Below are positions 34,368-45,607 of a DNA stretch of 64,000 nucleotides, one piece after another (the first letter of the stretch is position 1; each line of letters begins with the position of its first letter). The position numbers and the translations under genes are program-made. The notes under the pieces are model-generated. The model saw only the letters and a list, made by a program, of their open reading frames with translations. It did not search any database and was not told where the DNA came from. This stretch comes from an uncultured Acholeplasma sp. (GTDB taxonomy: Bacteria; Bacillota_I; Bacilli_A; Acholeplasmatales; Acholeplasmataceae): positions 1 through 64,000 of the forward strand of contig CALMNM010000154.1 of NCBI GenBank assembly GCA_937868795.1. Direction: 5' to 3'.

Positions 34368-35481
34368 AATTTTTAAAGAGATTTTTAAATCGTTCCCAAC
34401 TGGATTCTTTTTCTTTGGCTTCGAGTTTTTCAAGTTGCTCATAAAGTTTTCTTTCTTGAGAAGAAAGATTTTTTGGCGTCTTGATCTGCACGATGACCTG
34501 TTGGTCACCTTTACGCTTTGTTCTAACATTTTGAATGCCCTTTTCACGCATCCGTAGGATCGTACCATGCTCGATTCCCGATGGGATTTTGAGCGAGACA
34601 TCCCCATAGATGGTTGGAATATCGACATTTCCGCCTAGGACAGCTTGTGTGATGGTGATCGGGACTTCAAGGATGATATCATCCTCTTCACGACGGAACA
34701 CCTTATGGGGGCGAACTCTAAAATTGAGATAGAGATCCCCAGGAGATGCTCCCTTTGTGCCACCATTGCCATAACCAGCAACTTTGAGCGACATGTTATT
34801 GTCCACACCTGCTGGAATATTTACTTCCACGGATTTGGTTGTTTTCACACGGCCACGTCCGTTACAGGTTGCACAACGCTTTTTAATAATTTTACCGCTA
34901 CCGCCACACTTGGGGCATGCTTGTTGTGAACGCATCGCGCCAAACATGGTTCGCTGCTCAACATTGATAAAGCCATCCCCGTGACAACGATCACAAACTT
35001 CGATGTCTTTGGAAGATTCAGCACCTAAACCATGACATGTATGACAATCTTCATCGATATCAACATTGATGGGTTTTTTGGTCCCCAAGACAGCTTCCAT
35101 AAAGTCAATCGTCATGGTTCGTTCTAAATCATCGCCGCGTTGCGGTCCGTTATAACTTTCACGACGTTGACGACCCCCGCCAAAGAACTGGCTGAAAATG
35201 TCGGAGAAACCTCCGAAATCACCAAATCCAGAGAAACCTGACCCGGCACCACCAAATGGATTGCCTTGATGACCATATTGGTCGTATGCGGCACGTTTTT
35301 GCTGATCGGATAACGTATCATAAGCTTCCTGAACTTCTTTGAATTTTTCTTCAGCGTTTGCTTCCTTAGACACATCGGGATGGTATTTTTTTGCTAGTCC
35401 ACGGTATGCTTTACGGATTTCATCCTCTGTTGCGGTTTTTGAGACGCCTAGAACGTCGTAATAATCACGTTTATCTGCCAT
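34366..35481 (-). CDS. dnaJ: Chaperone DnaJ
   Basis: About 371 residues, the Hsp40 co-chaperone. J-domain with the HPD motif (KKYHPDVSKEA), a Gly/Phe-rich linker GFGDFGGFSDIFSQFFGGG, four zinc motifs (CHTCHGLG, CDRCHGDG, CPKCGGSG, CATCNGRG) and the C-terminal substrate domains. Start at ATG 35481 after GGAG; the frame to 35511 has no ribosome site. Last gene of hrcA-grpE-dnaK-dnaJ, 44 bases after dnaK. Confidence 0.97.
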   Translation of the reverse strand: MADKRDYYDVLGVSKTATEDEIRKAYRGLAKKYHPDVSKEANAEEKFKEVQEAYDTLSDQQKRAAYDQYGHQGNPFGGAGSGFSGFGDFGGFSDIFSQFFGGGRQRRESYNGPQRGDDLERTMTIDFMEAVLGTKKPINVDIDEDCHTCHGLGAESSKDIEVCDRCHGDGFINVEQRTMFGAMRSQQACPKCGGSGKIIKKRCATCNGRGRVKTTKSVEVNIPAGVDNNMSLKVAGYGNGGTKGASPGDLYLNFRVRPHKVFRREEDDIILEVPITITQAVLGGNVDIPTIYGDVSLKIPSGIEHGTILRMREKGIQNVRTKRKGDQQVIVQIKTPKNLSSQERKLYEQLEKLEAKEKESSWERFKNLFKN

Positions 35482-35525
35482 ATCATCAACTCCATTCACA
35501 ATAAGGGGCAACGCCCCTTACTGGA

Positions 35526-37911
<2,386 letters not shown>

Positions 37912-37927
37912 GTTTGATCATCCTTCT

Positions 37928-38941
37928 TTATTTTTTATAGAGTTTTCCAAGGTTGCTAGCGATATATTCCAAAAGCGGAATGACCTTGTTATATTCCATG
38001 CGTGTTGGTCCTACAACAGCAATTGTTCCATGTTCATAATCACTGACGCGATAGGGTATGGAAATAATCGTACAATTATCCATTGGAATGAGTTGCAAAT
38101 CACTGCCAAACTTCACCGATAGTCCTTCATGATCACCGATCAGTTTAACGAGTTCCCTTCGGTCTAGCATGTCGACAAAGTTTTTAATGTGCCTTACGTT
38201 GTGAAACTCAGGTTGTTCAAAAACGTTGGTCACACCTGAAAGATAGAAATTATCTTGGGCAAATTTCGAAAATGCATGGATAAAGGACTGAATGAGTTGT
38301 GATTGATATTCCATAAAGGATTCAATCTCTGATTTTGCAAACTCTGCTTCAAGAATGGAACTTGCTTCAGAGATGAGACGATTGCGTAACAAATCATCTA
38401 ATGTCTTAATGACTTCTTTGACGTCATTGATATTAAGTTCTTCAGGTATCCGAATATTTTGGTGTTGCACATGACCTTGATCGGTCACAATAAGCACAAC
38501 CGCTTCTCTTTCAGATAATGGTATAAAGTCAATCTTCTTAATGACATTTAGGTTGGATGAAGGACCGATCGCAAGCGCAGTGTAATTGGTGAGTTCAGAT
38601 AATAAATGAATCGCTTGTTCCACCGCTGCATCGCGTACAATCGTATTTTTCATGAATACTTCGTCGATTAAGGGAAATTGTTCTAAGACTTCATAATCTC
38701 TTGTGACAAGATGTTCAACATAATAACGATAACCTTTTTCTGATGGGACACGTCCACTTGATGTATGCGTCTTTTCTAAAAAACCTAGATCTTCAAGCTG
38801 TGCCATATCATAGCGTAAGGTCGCAGAGGAGAAGTTGAGATAAGGCATGTTGGTGAGCGATTTAGATCCCACAGGTTGGGCATCTTTAACATATTGTTCA
38901 ATAATCGCTTTTAAAATCAATTTTTGACGACTGGTAATCAT
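37928..38941 (-). CDS. hrcA: Heat-shock repressor HrcA
   Basis: About 337 residues. N-terminal winged helix (ITSRQKLILKAIIEQYVKDAQPVGSKSL, SSATLRYDMAQLEDLGFLEKTHTSSGRVPSEKGYRYYV) and the C-terminal effector domain ending NLGKLYKK. Represses the operon through CIRCE, here present 14-40 bases before the start codon. Start at ATG 38941 after GAGGTGAACGA; the frame to 38965 would run through the CIRCE half-site. Confidence 0.96.
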   Translation of the reverse strand: MITSRQKLILKAIIEQYVKDAQPVGSKSLTNMPYLNFSSATLRYDMAQLEDLGFLEKTHTSSGRVPSEKGYRYYVEHLVTRDYEVLEQFPLIDEVFMKNTIVRDAAVEQAIHLLSELTNYTALAIGPSSNLNVIKKIDFIPLSEREAVVLIVTDQGHVQHQNIRIPEELNINDVKEVIKTLDDLLRNRLISEASSILEAEFAKSEIESFMEYQSQLIQSFIHAFSKFAQDNFYLSGVTNVFEQPEFHNVRHIKNFVDMLDRRELVKLIGDHEGLSVKFGSDLQLIPMDNCTIISIPYRVSDYEHGTIAVVGPTRMEYNKVIPLLEYIASNLGKLYKK

Positions 38942-38954
38942 TCGTTCACCTCGA

Positions 38955-38981
38955 TTAGCACTCATTCTTGATTTGTGCCAA
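38955..38981. promoter_or_regulatory. CIRCE element with one degenerate half
   Basis: TTAGCACTC (38955-38963), nine bases, TTGTGCCAA (38973-38981). The first half is the perfect CIRCE half-site; the second matches GAGTGCTAA at six of nine positions. Confidence 0.85.
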
Positions 38982-38985
38982 CTTT

Positions 38986-39014
38986 ATTGTACACGAACGT
39001 TTTGGCACTGTCAA
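38986..39014 (-). promoter_or_regulatory. Promoter of the hrcA-grpE-dnaK-dnaJ operon
   Basis: Minus-strand TTGACA (39014-39009), 17-base spacer, TACAAT (38991-38986). The CIRCE element follows immediately, over the transcription start. Confidence 0.88.
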
Positions 39015-39060
39015 GGATTATGTGCTATTTTTTATAAAAGAATACTAGACACATAGTGTC

Positions 39061-39091
39061 TAAAAAAAACACAATCTCTCACGATTGTGTT
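39061..39091 (-). terminator. Terminator of the MBL-fold gene
   Basis: AACACAATC (39068-39076) and GATTGTGTT (39083-39091), 6-base loop, followed by eight Ts on the minus strand. A second hairpin, TAGACAC-ATA-GTGTCTA (39046-39062), adjoins it. Confidence 0.9.
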
Positions 39092-39701
39092 ATTTATGCA
39101 TTTTCTGCCATTTTAGATAATAGGGGTTATTTTTTTGTTCATTGCGAATGGTCGTCGTTTCATCGTGACCTGGATAGACTTTGACATTTCCAGGAAGTCC
39201 TAAAAGTTTAATGATACTCTTTCTTAAATCAACAAGGTTTCCTGAATAAAGATCATGCCGACCTACATCTTCTTTAAATAAGGTATCACCTGTGAATAAT
39301 TTCTGATCATAAAGGAACGATAACCCACCCTTGGTATGCCCTGGTGTCGCAAAGACATCAATTGTGTGATCCGCAAGCATAATCTTCTTTCCTTCATCGA
39401 CAAAGATAAAGTCAAGTTGCTTACGCTTATAAGGATGCGTTTTTGGGGCATATCCATTGTACTGATCTTCAAATAAAAGATGCGCATCATCGCTATGCAT
39501 ATAAATCGGGGCATCAAAGTGACCAATCAGATCCACATGATCCGAATGTGCATGCGTTAAAAGAACGCCAACAATCGATCGTTCTCCCACTGCATGGATG
39601 ATGTCATCATAGCTGTGTGAGGGATCAATAATCAAGCATTGATCGAAGCGACAAAGGATATAAACATGGGATAAATCGTCATTACCTTTAATCTGAATCA
39701 T
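39090..39701 (-). CDS. MBL-fold metallohydrolase (GloB-like)
   Basis: A 203-residue metallo-beta-lactamase-fold hydrolase of the glyoxalase II / YqgX group. Metal motif THAHSDHVDLIGH, then ATPGHTKGGLSFLY, TGDTLFKEDVGRHDL and YPGHDETT supply the remaining ligands. Possible thioester hydrolase; shorter than true glyoxalase II. No clear ribosome site precedes the ATG, and a terminator for the rpmG transcript ends about 20 bases upstream, so how it is expressed is unclear. Confidence 0.85.
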   Translation of the reverse strand: MIQIKGNDDLSHVYILCRFDQCLIIDPSHSYDDIIHAVGERSIVGVLLTHAHSDHVDLIGHFDAPIYMHSDDAHLLFEDQYNGYAPKTHPYKRKQLDFIFVDEGKKIMLADHTIDVFATPGHTKGGLSFLYDQKLFTGDTLFKEDVGRHDLYSGNLVDLRKSIIKLLGLPGNVKVYPGHDETTTIRNEQKNNPYYLKWQKMHK

Positions 39702-39712
39702 GATTTTTGATA

Positions 39713-39736
39713 GAAAAAAAACTATTCAAAGAATAG
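39713..39736 (-). terminator. Terminator of rpmG
   Basis: CTATTC-AAA-GAATAG (39722-39736 region) followed by TTTTTTTT on the minus strand, immediately after the rpmG stop. Confidence 0.8.
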
Positions 39737-39737
39737 C

Positions 39738-39887
39738 TTATTTCTTTTCCTTGTGAATGGTGTACTTTCTTTCGCGTGGGCAGTATTTTTTTACTTCCAT
39801 ACGCTCTGGATGAGCTTTTTTGTTCTTATTCGTATGATAGTTTTCTTCGCCGCATTCGGTACACACCAATTTTACTAGGTCGCGCAT
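39738..39887 (-). CDS. rpmG: Ribosomal protein L33
   Basis: A 49-residue L33, translated as [19 protein letters not shown]... ending [17 protein letters not shown]. Cysteines at 9, 12 and 36 show the cysteine-containing (zinc-type) form, in contrast to the zinc-free L32 at 28.7 kb. GGAGG precedes the ATG. Usually followed by secE and nusG; here it stands alone with its own terminator, divergent from ispG. Confidence 0.95.
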   Translation of the reverse strand: MRDLVKLVCTECGEENYHTNKNKKAHPERMEVKKYCPRERKYTIHKEKK

Positions 39888-40023
39888 GATAATCCCTCCA
39901 AACGTACGTGACCATTATAACAAATCACATTCACATTTTCAACTGTTTCTCATTTTAATTTCATTTTCAATTTAAAAATACATCACGGGAGCAAATGTGG
40001 TACCCATAATTTGATTTTTATCA

Positions 40024-40029
40024 TATAAT
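40024..40029 (+). promoter_or_regulatory. -10 box of ispG
   Basis: TATAAT 18 bases before the ispG start codon; -35 poor. Confidence 0.4.
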
Positions 40030-40046
40030 CGTTATAGGTGATGACA

Positions 40047-41114
40047 ATGATAACAAGAGAAAACACACGTCCCGTCCACGTGGGACCTTATCAACTCGGT
40101 GGAAACAGTAAAGTCTATATACAAAGCATGACAACGACCTATACCAAAGATGTGGATGCCACAGTCAAACAAATAAAACAGCTCACAGATGCTGGTTGTG
40201 AAATCGTTCGTGTGGCTGTCCTCGATATGGTGGATGCTCAATCTTTAGGTGAAATTAAAAAGCAAATTTCAATTCCTTTGGTAGCAGATATCCATTTTGA
40301 TTATCGTTTGGCTTTGGAAGCCATCCGTCAAGGTGTAGATAAGATTCGTTTAAACCCGGGAAATATTCCTAAGCGTGAACACGTCATGGAAGTGGTTCAA
40401 GCTTGCCAAGAAAAAAATATTCCGATTCGTATTGGTGTTAACAGTGGTTCTCTCCCTAATCGGATGGCTCCTACTGCTGAAAATATGGTTGCTACTGCAA
40501 AGCATCATGTGGACATCTTAGAATCGATGGGATTTTATGATATCGTCTTATCGCTGAAAGCAACCGATATGAAACTGATGATCGAAGCTTACCGGTTAGC
40601 CGCGAAAACATTTCCCTATCCTCTTCATCTCGGTGTTACTGAGGCGGGTACTGCTTTTTCAGGTGCCATCAAAAGTGCGATGGGTATTGGAATCCTGCTT
40701 GCTGAAGGTATAGGAAATACCATTCGCGTTTCATTAACGGATAATCCCGTCTTAGAAATTCAAGCCGCTAAAGAAATACTTAAAAATTTAGGACTTAAAG
40801 ATAAAGTACCTAATCTAATTTCATGCCCCACGTGCGGTCGTATTCAATACGATATGATCGATATTGCGAAAAAGATTGAACAATATTTGCTTAAGGTGAA
40901 TAAGAACATCAATGTTGCCATCATGGGATGCGCGGTCAATGGTCCAGGTGAAGCAATGCACGCAGATATCGGTATCGCTGGGGGTAAAGGTGAGGCTATC
41001 CTCTTTAGAAAAGGAAAGATCATTAAAAAGATTAAGGAATCAGAAGTCTACGATACATTAGTACAAGAGATTGATCAATACGATGATACATTAGAAAACA
41101 AGGAAGCCGAGTAG
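40047..41114 (+). CDS. ispG: HMBPP synthase (MEP pathway)
   Basis: About 355 residues, 4Fe-4S enzyme of the non-mevalonate isoprenoid pathway turning MEcPP into HMBPP. N-terminal barrel with [41 protein letters not shown] and [10 protein letters not shown]-terminal cluster ligands in [13 protein letters not shown] and [14 protein letters not shown]. Start at ATG 40047, six bases after AGGTG; earlier in-frame GTG and ATG lie inside or beside that site. It requires a flavodoxin or ferredoxin partner not seen here. Confidence 0.96.
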   Translation: MITRENTRPVHVGPYQLGGNSKVYIQSMTTTYTKDVDATVKQIKQLTDAGCEIVRVAVLDMVDAQSLGEIKKQISIPLVADIHFDYRLALEAIRQGVDKIRLNPGNIPKREHVMEVVQACQEKNIPIRIGVNSGSLPNRMAPTAENMVATAKHHVDILESMGFYDIVLSLKATDMKLMIEAYRLAAKTFPYPLHLGVTEAGTAFSGAIKSAMGIGILLAEGIGNTIRVSLTDNPVLEIQAAKEILKNLGLKDKVPNLISCPTCGRIQYDMIDIAKKIEQYLLKVNKNINVAIMGCAVNGPGEAMHADIGIAGGKGEAILFRKGKIIKKIKESEVYDTLVQEIDQYDDTLENKEAE

Positions 41115-41124
41115 GCTTCCTTTT
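41100..41124. terminator. Bidirectional terminator overlapping the ispG stop
   Basis: AAGGAAGCC (41100-41108) and GGCTTCCTT (41114-41122) with loop GAGTA, which contains most of the ispG stop codon. Ts follow on both strands. Confidence 0.92.
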
Positions 41125-42661
41125 ATGTATAAAGAATGATTTCATAATCACATAAGTCTTGATAGAATTCCTTTTCATGTGAGACCAAGATCAGCGTTCC
41201 CTCGTAAGCTGCTAATGCATCTTTCAATGCATCTTTCGCAGCGACATCTAAGTGGTTCGTGGGTTCATCTAAGATTAATACATTTCCTTTTTGATGACGA
41301 AGCAGTGCTAAACGTACTTTAGTTTGTTCGCCACCTGAAAGTGAGTTTAACTCGCGATTAGCCATGTCATAATCAATCCCGTGATTACCCAAAAGACTCA
41401 TCACATCTTTTTTAGTGAAATGGGGATAGCGATGATGAACGATTTGGAATGGGGTGATACCTGCTTCAAACTCCATATCTTGTGCAAAATAGGCAATTTT
41501 TGCGGTATCAATCCATTTAAATTCTCCACCAAGTTTGGGAATAATGTCCATAATGGTTTTGATAAACGTCGATTTACCAATCCCATTTTTCCCTGTGATC
41601 GCGACCTTCTCTTGCTTTAATATTGCGATGGATAAGGGTTCTAAAAGCGGTTCCGAATAACCGATTTCAAGTTGATCTGTGACAAGGACATCTTTACCTG
41701 TTTGTGAGGATAAAGGAAATTGAAAATGGTATTTTCGATCATGTTGTGGCGCTTGAATTCGAACCATCTTTTGCAACATCTTTCGTCTTGATTGGGCACG
41801 TTTCGTTGTTTTGGCTCGTACGATATTCTTTTGAATAAACTCTTCAGTCTTTTGAATGAATTTTTGTTGAGAAACAAAGGCTTTTTCGGCCTGTTCTAAG
41901 CGTAATTCCTTTTCCTTAAGATAAAATTCATAGTTACCTTTATAACGCGTGATTTGTCCGTTTTCTAAGGCGAAAACGGTGGTGGCAATCTCTGCAATGA
42001 ATTCTTCGAGATGCGAAACGACCAAAAAGGTCTTAGGATAACTTTGTAGAAACTTCGCTAACCATTCGATATGTTTCACATCCAAGAAGTTGGTGGGTTC
42101 ATCCAGAAGCAAGACATCAGCATCCGATAATAAAAGCTTACCTAAAATAATCTTCGCACGCATGCCACCTGATAAATACTTGATCGGTTCTTCGAGAATA
42201 TCCATGGTTAATCCTAATCCATGAATAATATTCCCAATCTTTGACTTGATGGCATAAAAATCAGCATCCATCAATTCCTCTTGTAGAGTAGCTGCCCATA
42301 AAAGCATGCGATCATGATCTTTCTCATGCGCATGGACCACTTTTTCATAGATCGATTCCATTTCCTTTTCTTTTTCAAAGAGAGGGAGAAACGCTTCATA
42401 TAAATATGTGTTTACTTTGAGATCAGGATCAATTTTAGCATACTGGTCCAAATAACCAATCTTTTTGTTAGGCATCCAAGAAACAGATCCTGAATCAGGA
42501 GATAATTGTTTATCGAGCAAACGTAAAAGCGTCGATTTTCCAGTACCGTTCGGTCCTAAGAGGACAGCGTGTTCACCTTCAAATAAACGCATATTAGCTT
42601 TTTGATATAGATTTTCGCCACTATAACTAAACGTTAACTGCTCAATATCTAAAATACTCAT
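41123..42661 (-). CDS. ABC-F family ATPase
   Basis: A 512-residue soluble tandem ABC ATPase of the ABC-F group (ribosome-associated translation factors). First cassette: Walker A GPNGTGKSTLL, signature YLSGGMRAK, Walker B VLLLDEPTNFLD. Second: ITGKNGIGKSTFI, LNSLSGGEQTK, VLILDEPTNHLD. The linker (about 240-300) is basic and helical like a P-site-tRNA interaction motif. Odd point: the first H-loop reads VVSHLEEF where SHD is usual, while the second is LVSHEKEF. Closest in layout to YbiT/YkpA housekeeping members. Last gene of a seven-gene overlapping operon. Confidence 0.9.
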   Translation of the reverse strand: MSILDIEQLTFSYSGENLYQKANMRLFEGEHAVLLGPNGTGKSTLLRLLDKQLSPDSGSVSWMPNKKIGYLDQYAKIDPDLKVNTYLYEAFLPLFEKEKEMESIYEKVVHAHEKDHDRMLLWAATLQEELMDADFYAIKSKIGNIIHGLGLTMDILEEPIKYLSGGMRAKIILGKLLLSDADVLLLDEPTNFLDVKHIEWLAKFLQSYPKTFLVVSHLEEFIAEIATTVFALENGQITRYKGNYEFYLKEKELRLEQAEKAFVSQQKFIQKTEEFIQKNIVRAKTTKRAQSRRKMLQKMVRIQAPQHDRKYHFQFPLSSQTGKDVLVTDQLEIGYSEPLLEPLSIAILKQEKVAITGKNGIGKSTFIKTIMDIIPKLGGEFKWIDTAKIAYFAQDMEFEAGITPFQIVHHRYPHFTKKDVMSLLGNHGIDYDMANRELNSLSGGEQTKVRLALLRHQKGNVLILDEPTNHLDVAAKDALKDALAAYEGTLILVSHEKEFYQDLCDYEIILYT

Positions 42662-43170
42662 ATCGGTAAGTCGAAGAATTCAGGGATTAATTCATCCACA
42701 TAAATCCATTGCTCCTGTAAAAAATGCTCGTCTTCTGTGACGATGTCATTAACATCCTGTTTAAAATACTTGGCATTGCATGTGGCTAAGATATCGCCAC
42801 TCTCTGTACATAAATAACCTTCGCCTAAAAAGAGTCTACGACGATCCTCGGTTATCTTACCTACAACATAAAGCGTATCATGAAGAGGGACAGGTTTTTG
42901 AAAGCGAATATTCAAATCATAGGTAACACCAAATGTGTTTGGTTCAATAATTTGAATTGCACGTCCTATCGTTTCATCGAGAAGTGCTGTGATAATCCCA
43001 CCATGCATCCGAGTTGGATAACTTTGATGAACATTTTCACCATGAAAAACACCTAAAATTATTGAGTGATCGAGCTCATAAAATTTGGTATGTAATCCTG
43101 CTTGATTGTGCATCCCACAGACAAAACACATCTGGGAGTTATTTTGTTTTTTCGTGACTTTATATTTCAT
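42658..43170 (-). CDS. PaaI-type hotdog thioesterase
   Basis: A 170-residue hotdog-fold protein. The core SYPTRMHGGIITALLDETIGRAIQ holds the HGG and the catalytic acidic residue of PaaI-like acyl-CoA thioesterases; FQKPVPLHDTLYVVGKI follows. The N-terminal MCFVCGMHNQAGL is the CxxCG start common in this subgroup. Overlaps genes on both sides by 4 bases. Substrate unknown. Confidence 0.85.
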   Translation of the reverse strand: MKYKVTKKQNNSQMCFVCGMHNQAGLHTKFYELDHSIILGVFHGENVHQSYPTRMHGGIITALLDETIGRAIQIIEPNTFGVTYDLNIRFQKPVPLHDTLYVVGKITEDRRRLFLGEGYLCTESGDILATCNAKYFKQDVNDIVTEDEHFLQEQWIYVDELIPEFFDLPI

Positions 43171-43457
43171 ATAAGACTCAAATCAAAATGAATGTACAAC
43201 ATATATAGCATCCCGTAAAGAGCTAAGATGGTTGTTACAATCAAAAGTATAGAGTAAAGCTTTTGGAATCTGAAGGGGCGTTGAAAGGTTTGAAATAAAC
43301 CGATCGAAAAGGGAATGAATACAACTTTAAGATATGCCTTCGTATCGAGCTTTTCATGATATCCAATATAGATACGTAGCACTAGTAAAAGTAGTGGTCC
43401 CACAAATGCACCTAGATAAAGAGCATAGATAATGGTAAATAAGAGTGTACTAAGCAT
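43167..43457 (-). CDS. Small three-helix membrane protein
   Basis: About 96 residues with three hydrophobic segments (roughly 4-25, 40-55, 68-90) and basic loops. No family recognised. Start at ATG 43457, after GGAGGTAGACGTC; the frame to 43481 would translate the ribosome site. It overlaps the 48-codon gene upstream by 8 bases and the thioesterase downstream by 4. Confidence 0.65.
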   Translation of the reverse strand: MLSTLLFTIIYALYLGAFVGPLLLLVLRIYIGYHEKLDTKAYLKVVFIPFSIGLFQTFQRPFRFQKLYSILLIVTTILALYGMLYMLYIHFDLSLI

Positions 43458-43596
43458 GACGTCTACCTCCAAAAATTCCATACGCTAACACTAGCAATGG
43501 AATGAGGAAGAACCAAAGTGTATCTAAGAAAAACAAGCCAAGAACACCCCAAATGAGTGAGGAAAAAGTTGCTAAAAAGATTTGCTTTTTCGTCAT
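43450..43596 (-). CDS. 48-residue membrane microprotein
   Basis: A short gene: MTKKQIFLATFSSLIWGVLG at the start, then a second hydrophobic stretch and the basic end GGRRHA. Two membrane segments are likely (6-24 and 27-42). Support for being real: GAGG 7 bases before the ATG, ATGA overlap with the phosphoesterase stop, 8-base overlap with the next gene, and no gap in the operon otherwise. Function unknown. Confidence 0.7.
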   Translation of the reverse strand: MTKKQIFLATFSSLIWGVLGLFFLDTLWFFLIPLLVLAYGIFGGRRHA

Positions 43597-44540
43597 GATA
43601 AAACCTCACTTTCTGAAACAAGGTACGTATTTAGCGTCCCATTCTCCAAAATTTCAATGTGTCTTCCACCTTTTTCTAAGGTGCCATATCCGTTATAGCC
43701 AGTCGCGCGTCCATAAGCAAGCATGATGCCATCGAGCATGAAATAGAAATCATTGAGGTGGTCATGGCCGACAAAGAGTGCTTTGGATTTGCCAAACTCA
43801 ACCATCGCGTCAAAAAATCCCGTATCCATGCCTTGTGAATAAACCCGATCTTCACCAAATGTCCCCACGATATTATCATAGAGATTATATTGAATCAGGG
43901 GGATATGCATGAAAACGACGGAATCGACAAGATCATTTTCCACATGTCCACGATACCAATCAACTTGACCTTCTGAAAGATAATCATATTCAAAATCAGC
44001 GTCTTCTAACTCAGGAGCTTCTGCTTTTGAATCTAAAAGATAAAGTCGATAAAAAGGTAAACCATCTTTGGTGAATGTAAAGTGAAAATTACCCACACCA
44101 CCTTGATCAATCATCGGTCCTACTTTGAAGTAGAGATATTCGGTTTCTGGGATAATCGATAAGAAATCCTCATAGGTGTGATAGTCATTCTCGTGATTAC
44201 CAAAGATAAATGTCCATGGCGTTTTAAGTTTTTCCATGTGTGCGATGATTTGCTTGAATAAGCGCGGCGCAGAAGGTGACATCGTCAAATCACCTGAAAT
44301 AACGATGAGATCATAATCATCAGCTTCAGAGAGCGCTGTAATCAATTTGAGGGTCTTTTGATCACGAAAATCATACCCGTAGGTTAGATGGAGATCAGTG
44401 ATTTGTAAAATCTTTAATGTGTCTGCTTTCATTTCTAAAACAAAGGGTTGATCATCAGTATATTGAATGGGTTCATTTTGACATGATGTCAGGGTTACTG
44501 TTAACCCTATGATAATGAAGAAAAGTACAATTTTACGCAT
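43593..44540 (-). CDS. Metallophosphoesterase lipoprotein
   Basis: A 315-residue calcineurin-like phosphoesterase. Lipoprotein signal peptide with lipobox LTSC (Cys about residue 20). Two-metal motifs in order: DLHL in ILQITDLHLTYG, GDLT, GNHEND, HIPL and GHDHLNDF. It resembles the purple-acid-phosphatase-like Dcr2 group. Tethered outside the membrane, it may release phosphate from extracellular phosphoesters. Ends in TGA that overlaps the next ATG. Confidence 0.9.
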   Translation of the reverse strand: MRKIVLFFIIIGLTVTLTSCQNEPIQYTDDQPFVLEMKADTLKILQITDLHLTYGYDFRDQKTLKLITALSEADDYDLIVISGDLTMSPSAPRLFKQIIAHMEKLKTPWTFIFGNHENDYHTYEDFLSIIPETEYLYFKVGPMIDQGGVGNFHFTFTKDGLPFYRLYLLDSKAEAPELEDADFEYDYLSEGQVDWYRGHVENDLVDSVVFMHIPLIQYNLYDNIVGTFGEDRVYSQGMDTGFFDAMVEFGKSKALFVGHDHLNDFYFMLDGIMLAYGRATGYNGYGTLEKGGRHIEILENGTLNTYLVSESEVLS

Positions 44541-45003
44541 GTTGGGATAACCTCTTTAGTAAGTCTTCTAATTCTAAAATACGAACTACATAGAAATCAT
44601 AGACTTTATCAGCAAATGAGACAAAGACCATTTCATTTTCGTTGATATAGCGTTTAACACGAAGTGTTGATGGATAGACAATAACAATTTTCGGATATGG
44701 AGAAGATAGACGTTGTGTCTGGTCAATAATATGGGATTTGCCAATTGCATGAATATCCCATTTATTTCGACTATTGATGGTAAGTTCTGCATTGGCAGGC
44801 ACATGTATGTAGGATATCGAATAGATATCTTCATTTATTGAGACCGTAAGTTGACCATTGATTTCAGAAATTTCCCCGTATTGTTCGATAGTCAATCGCG
44901 TATTCTCTTTAATTTTACTCTCATTTTTCTTCTGTTGGAAGATTAGTACAAGATAGATGACAAGAAGAATCCCTGTTCCTATGATCAGCATTTCAAGAAA
45001 CAT
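44533..45003 (-). CDS. Membrane-anchored unknown protein
   Basis: About 156 residues: one N-terminal membrane helix (5-22), a short basic linker, then a soluble beta-rich domain (GEISEINGQLTVSINEDIYSISYIHVPANAELTINSRNKW) and a C-terminal helix ELEDLLKRLSQH. I do not recognise it. ATG 45003 is chosen after GAGGTG; the frame to 45009 starts with TTG codons. Overlaps both neighbours. Confidence 0.6.
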   Translation of the reverse strand: MFLEMLIIGTGILLVIYLVLIFQQKKNESKIKENTRLTIEQYGEISEINGQLTVSINEDIYSISYIHVPANAELTINSRNKWDIHAIGKSHIIDQTQRLSSPYPKIVIVYPSTLRVKRYINENEMVFVSFADKVYDFYVVRILELEDLLKRLSQHA

Positions 45004-45481
45004 CAACAATCACCTCTTTTGTCACTGAAACTAACACATCGTTTTCGAATGTGCAATGGAAATGATAGCGCGTTTGATCTGCCATCATTACAGGTAAAAA
45101 ATAGCGGATATTATGAGCAACTCCGTAGTTTTTGGGATCAATAATCCAGTCGAGCGATTTCCAATCTAAAATCCCTTCATCAGTTGCAAGTGGTGTCTTT
45201 ATTTTGGGATAATTATCTCCGTGAATAAGAAATAAGTGCAACCCTTGTCCGTGAGCATCAAACGTATTCCAGGTCATAATGCCACAGTCTTTGACATCTT
45301 CTTTTTGGAACTGCTGTCCAGTTTCTTCAAAAAGTTCACGCAGAATGCCTTGCAAAGGGGATTCACCTATAGTAAGTTTACCACCCAGTCCATTCCAGCA
45401 TCCTTGCCAAGGCTTTTTCTTTCGATTCACCATAAGGATTTGATTATGATTTGTTATAAATGCTAAAGTGTATGTATACAT
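44993..45481 (-). CDS. Nudix hydrolase (MutT/YtkD-like)
   Basis: About 162 residues. The Nudix box GGKLTIGESPLQGILRELFEETGQ is complete. NRKKKPWQGCWNGLGGKLTIGES is the pattern of 8-oxo-dGTP and related nucleotide hydrolases of the MTH1/MutT type. ATG 45481 follows GAGGGG; an ATG at 45493 is in frame. First gene of the seven-gene operon ending with the ABC-F protein. Confidence 0.85.
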   Translation of the reverse strand: MYTYTLAFITNHNQILMVNRKKKPWQGCWNGLGGKLTIGESPLQGILRELFEETGQQFQKEDVKDCGIMTWNTFDAHGQGLHLFLIHGDNYPKIKTPLATDEGILDWKSLDWIIDPKNYGVAHNIRYFLPVMMADQTRYHFHCTFENDVLVSVTKEVIVDVS

Positions 45482-45550
45482 ATGGCCCCTCACACATGAC
45501 TTTATTATAACATGGTCACCTCATTTTTTGAGATGAAGTATCTTTAAGTT

Positions 45551-45579
45551 GTAGATATCACGAATTTTCTATATAATGT
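45551..45579 (+). promoter_or_regulatory. Promoter of the DUF1801-like gene
   Basis: TTGTAG (45551-45556), 17 bases, TATAAT (45574-45579). Confidence 0.7.
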
Positions 45580-45607
45580 GAGTAGGTATTGAGAAAGAAG
45601 GCTAATT

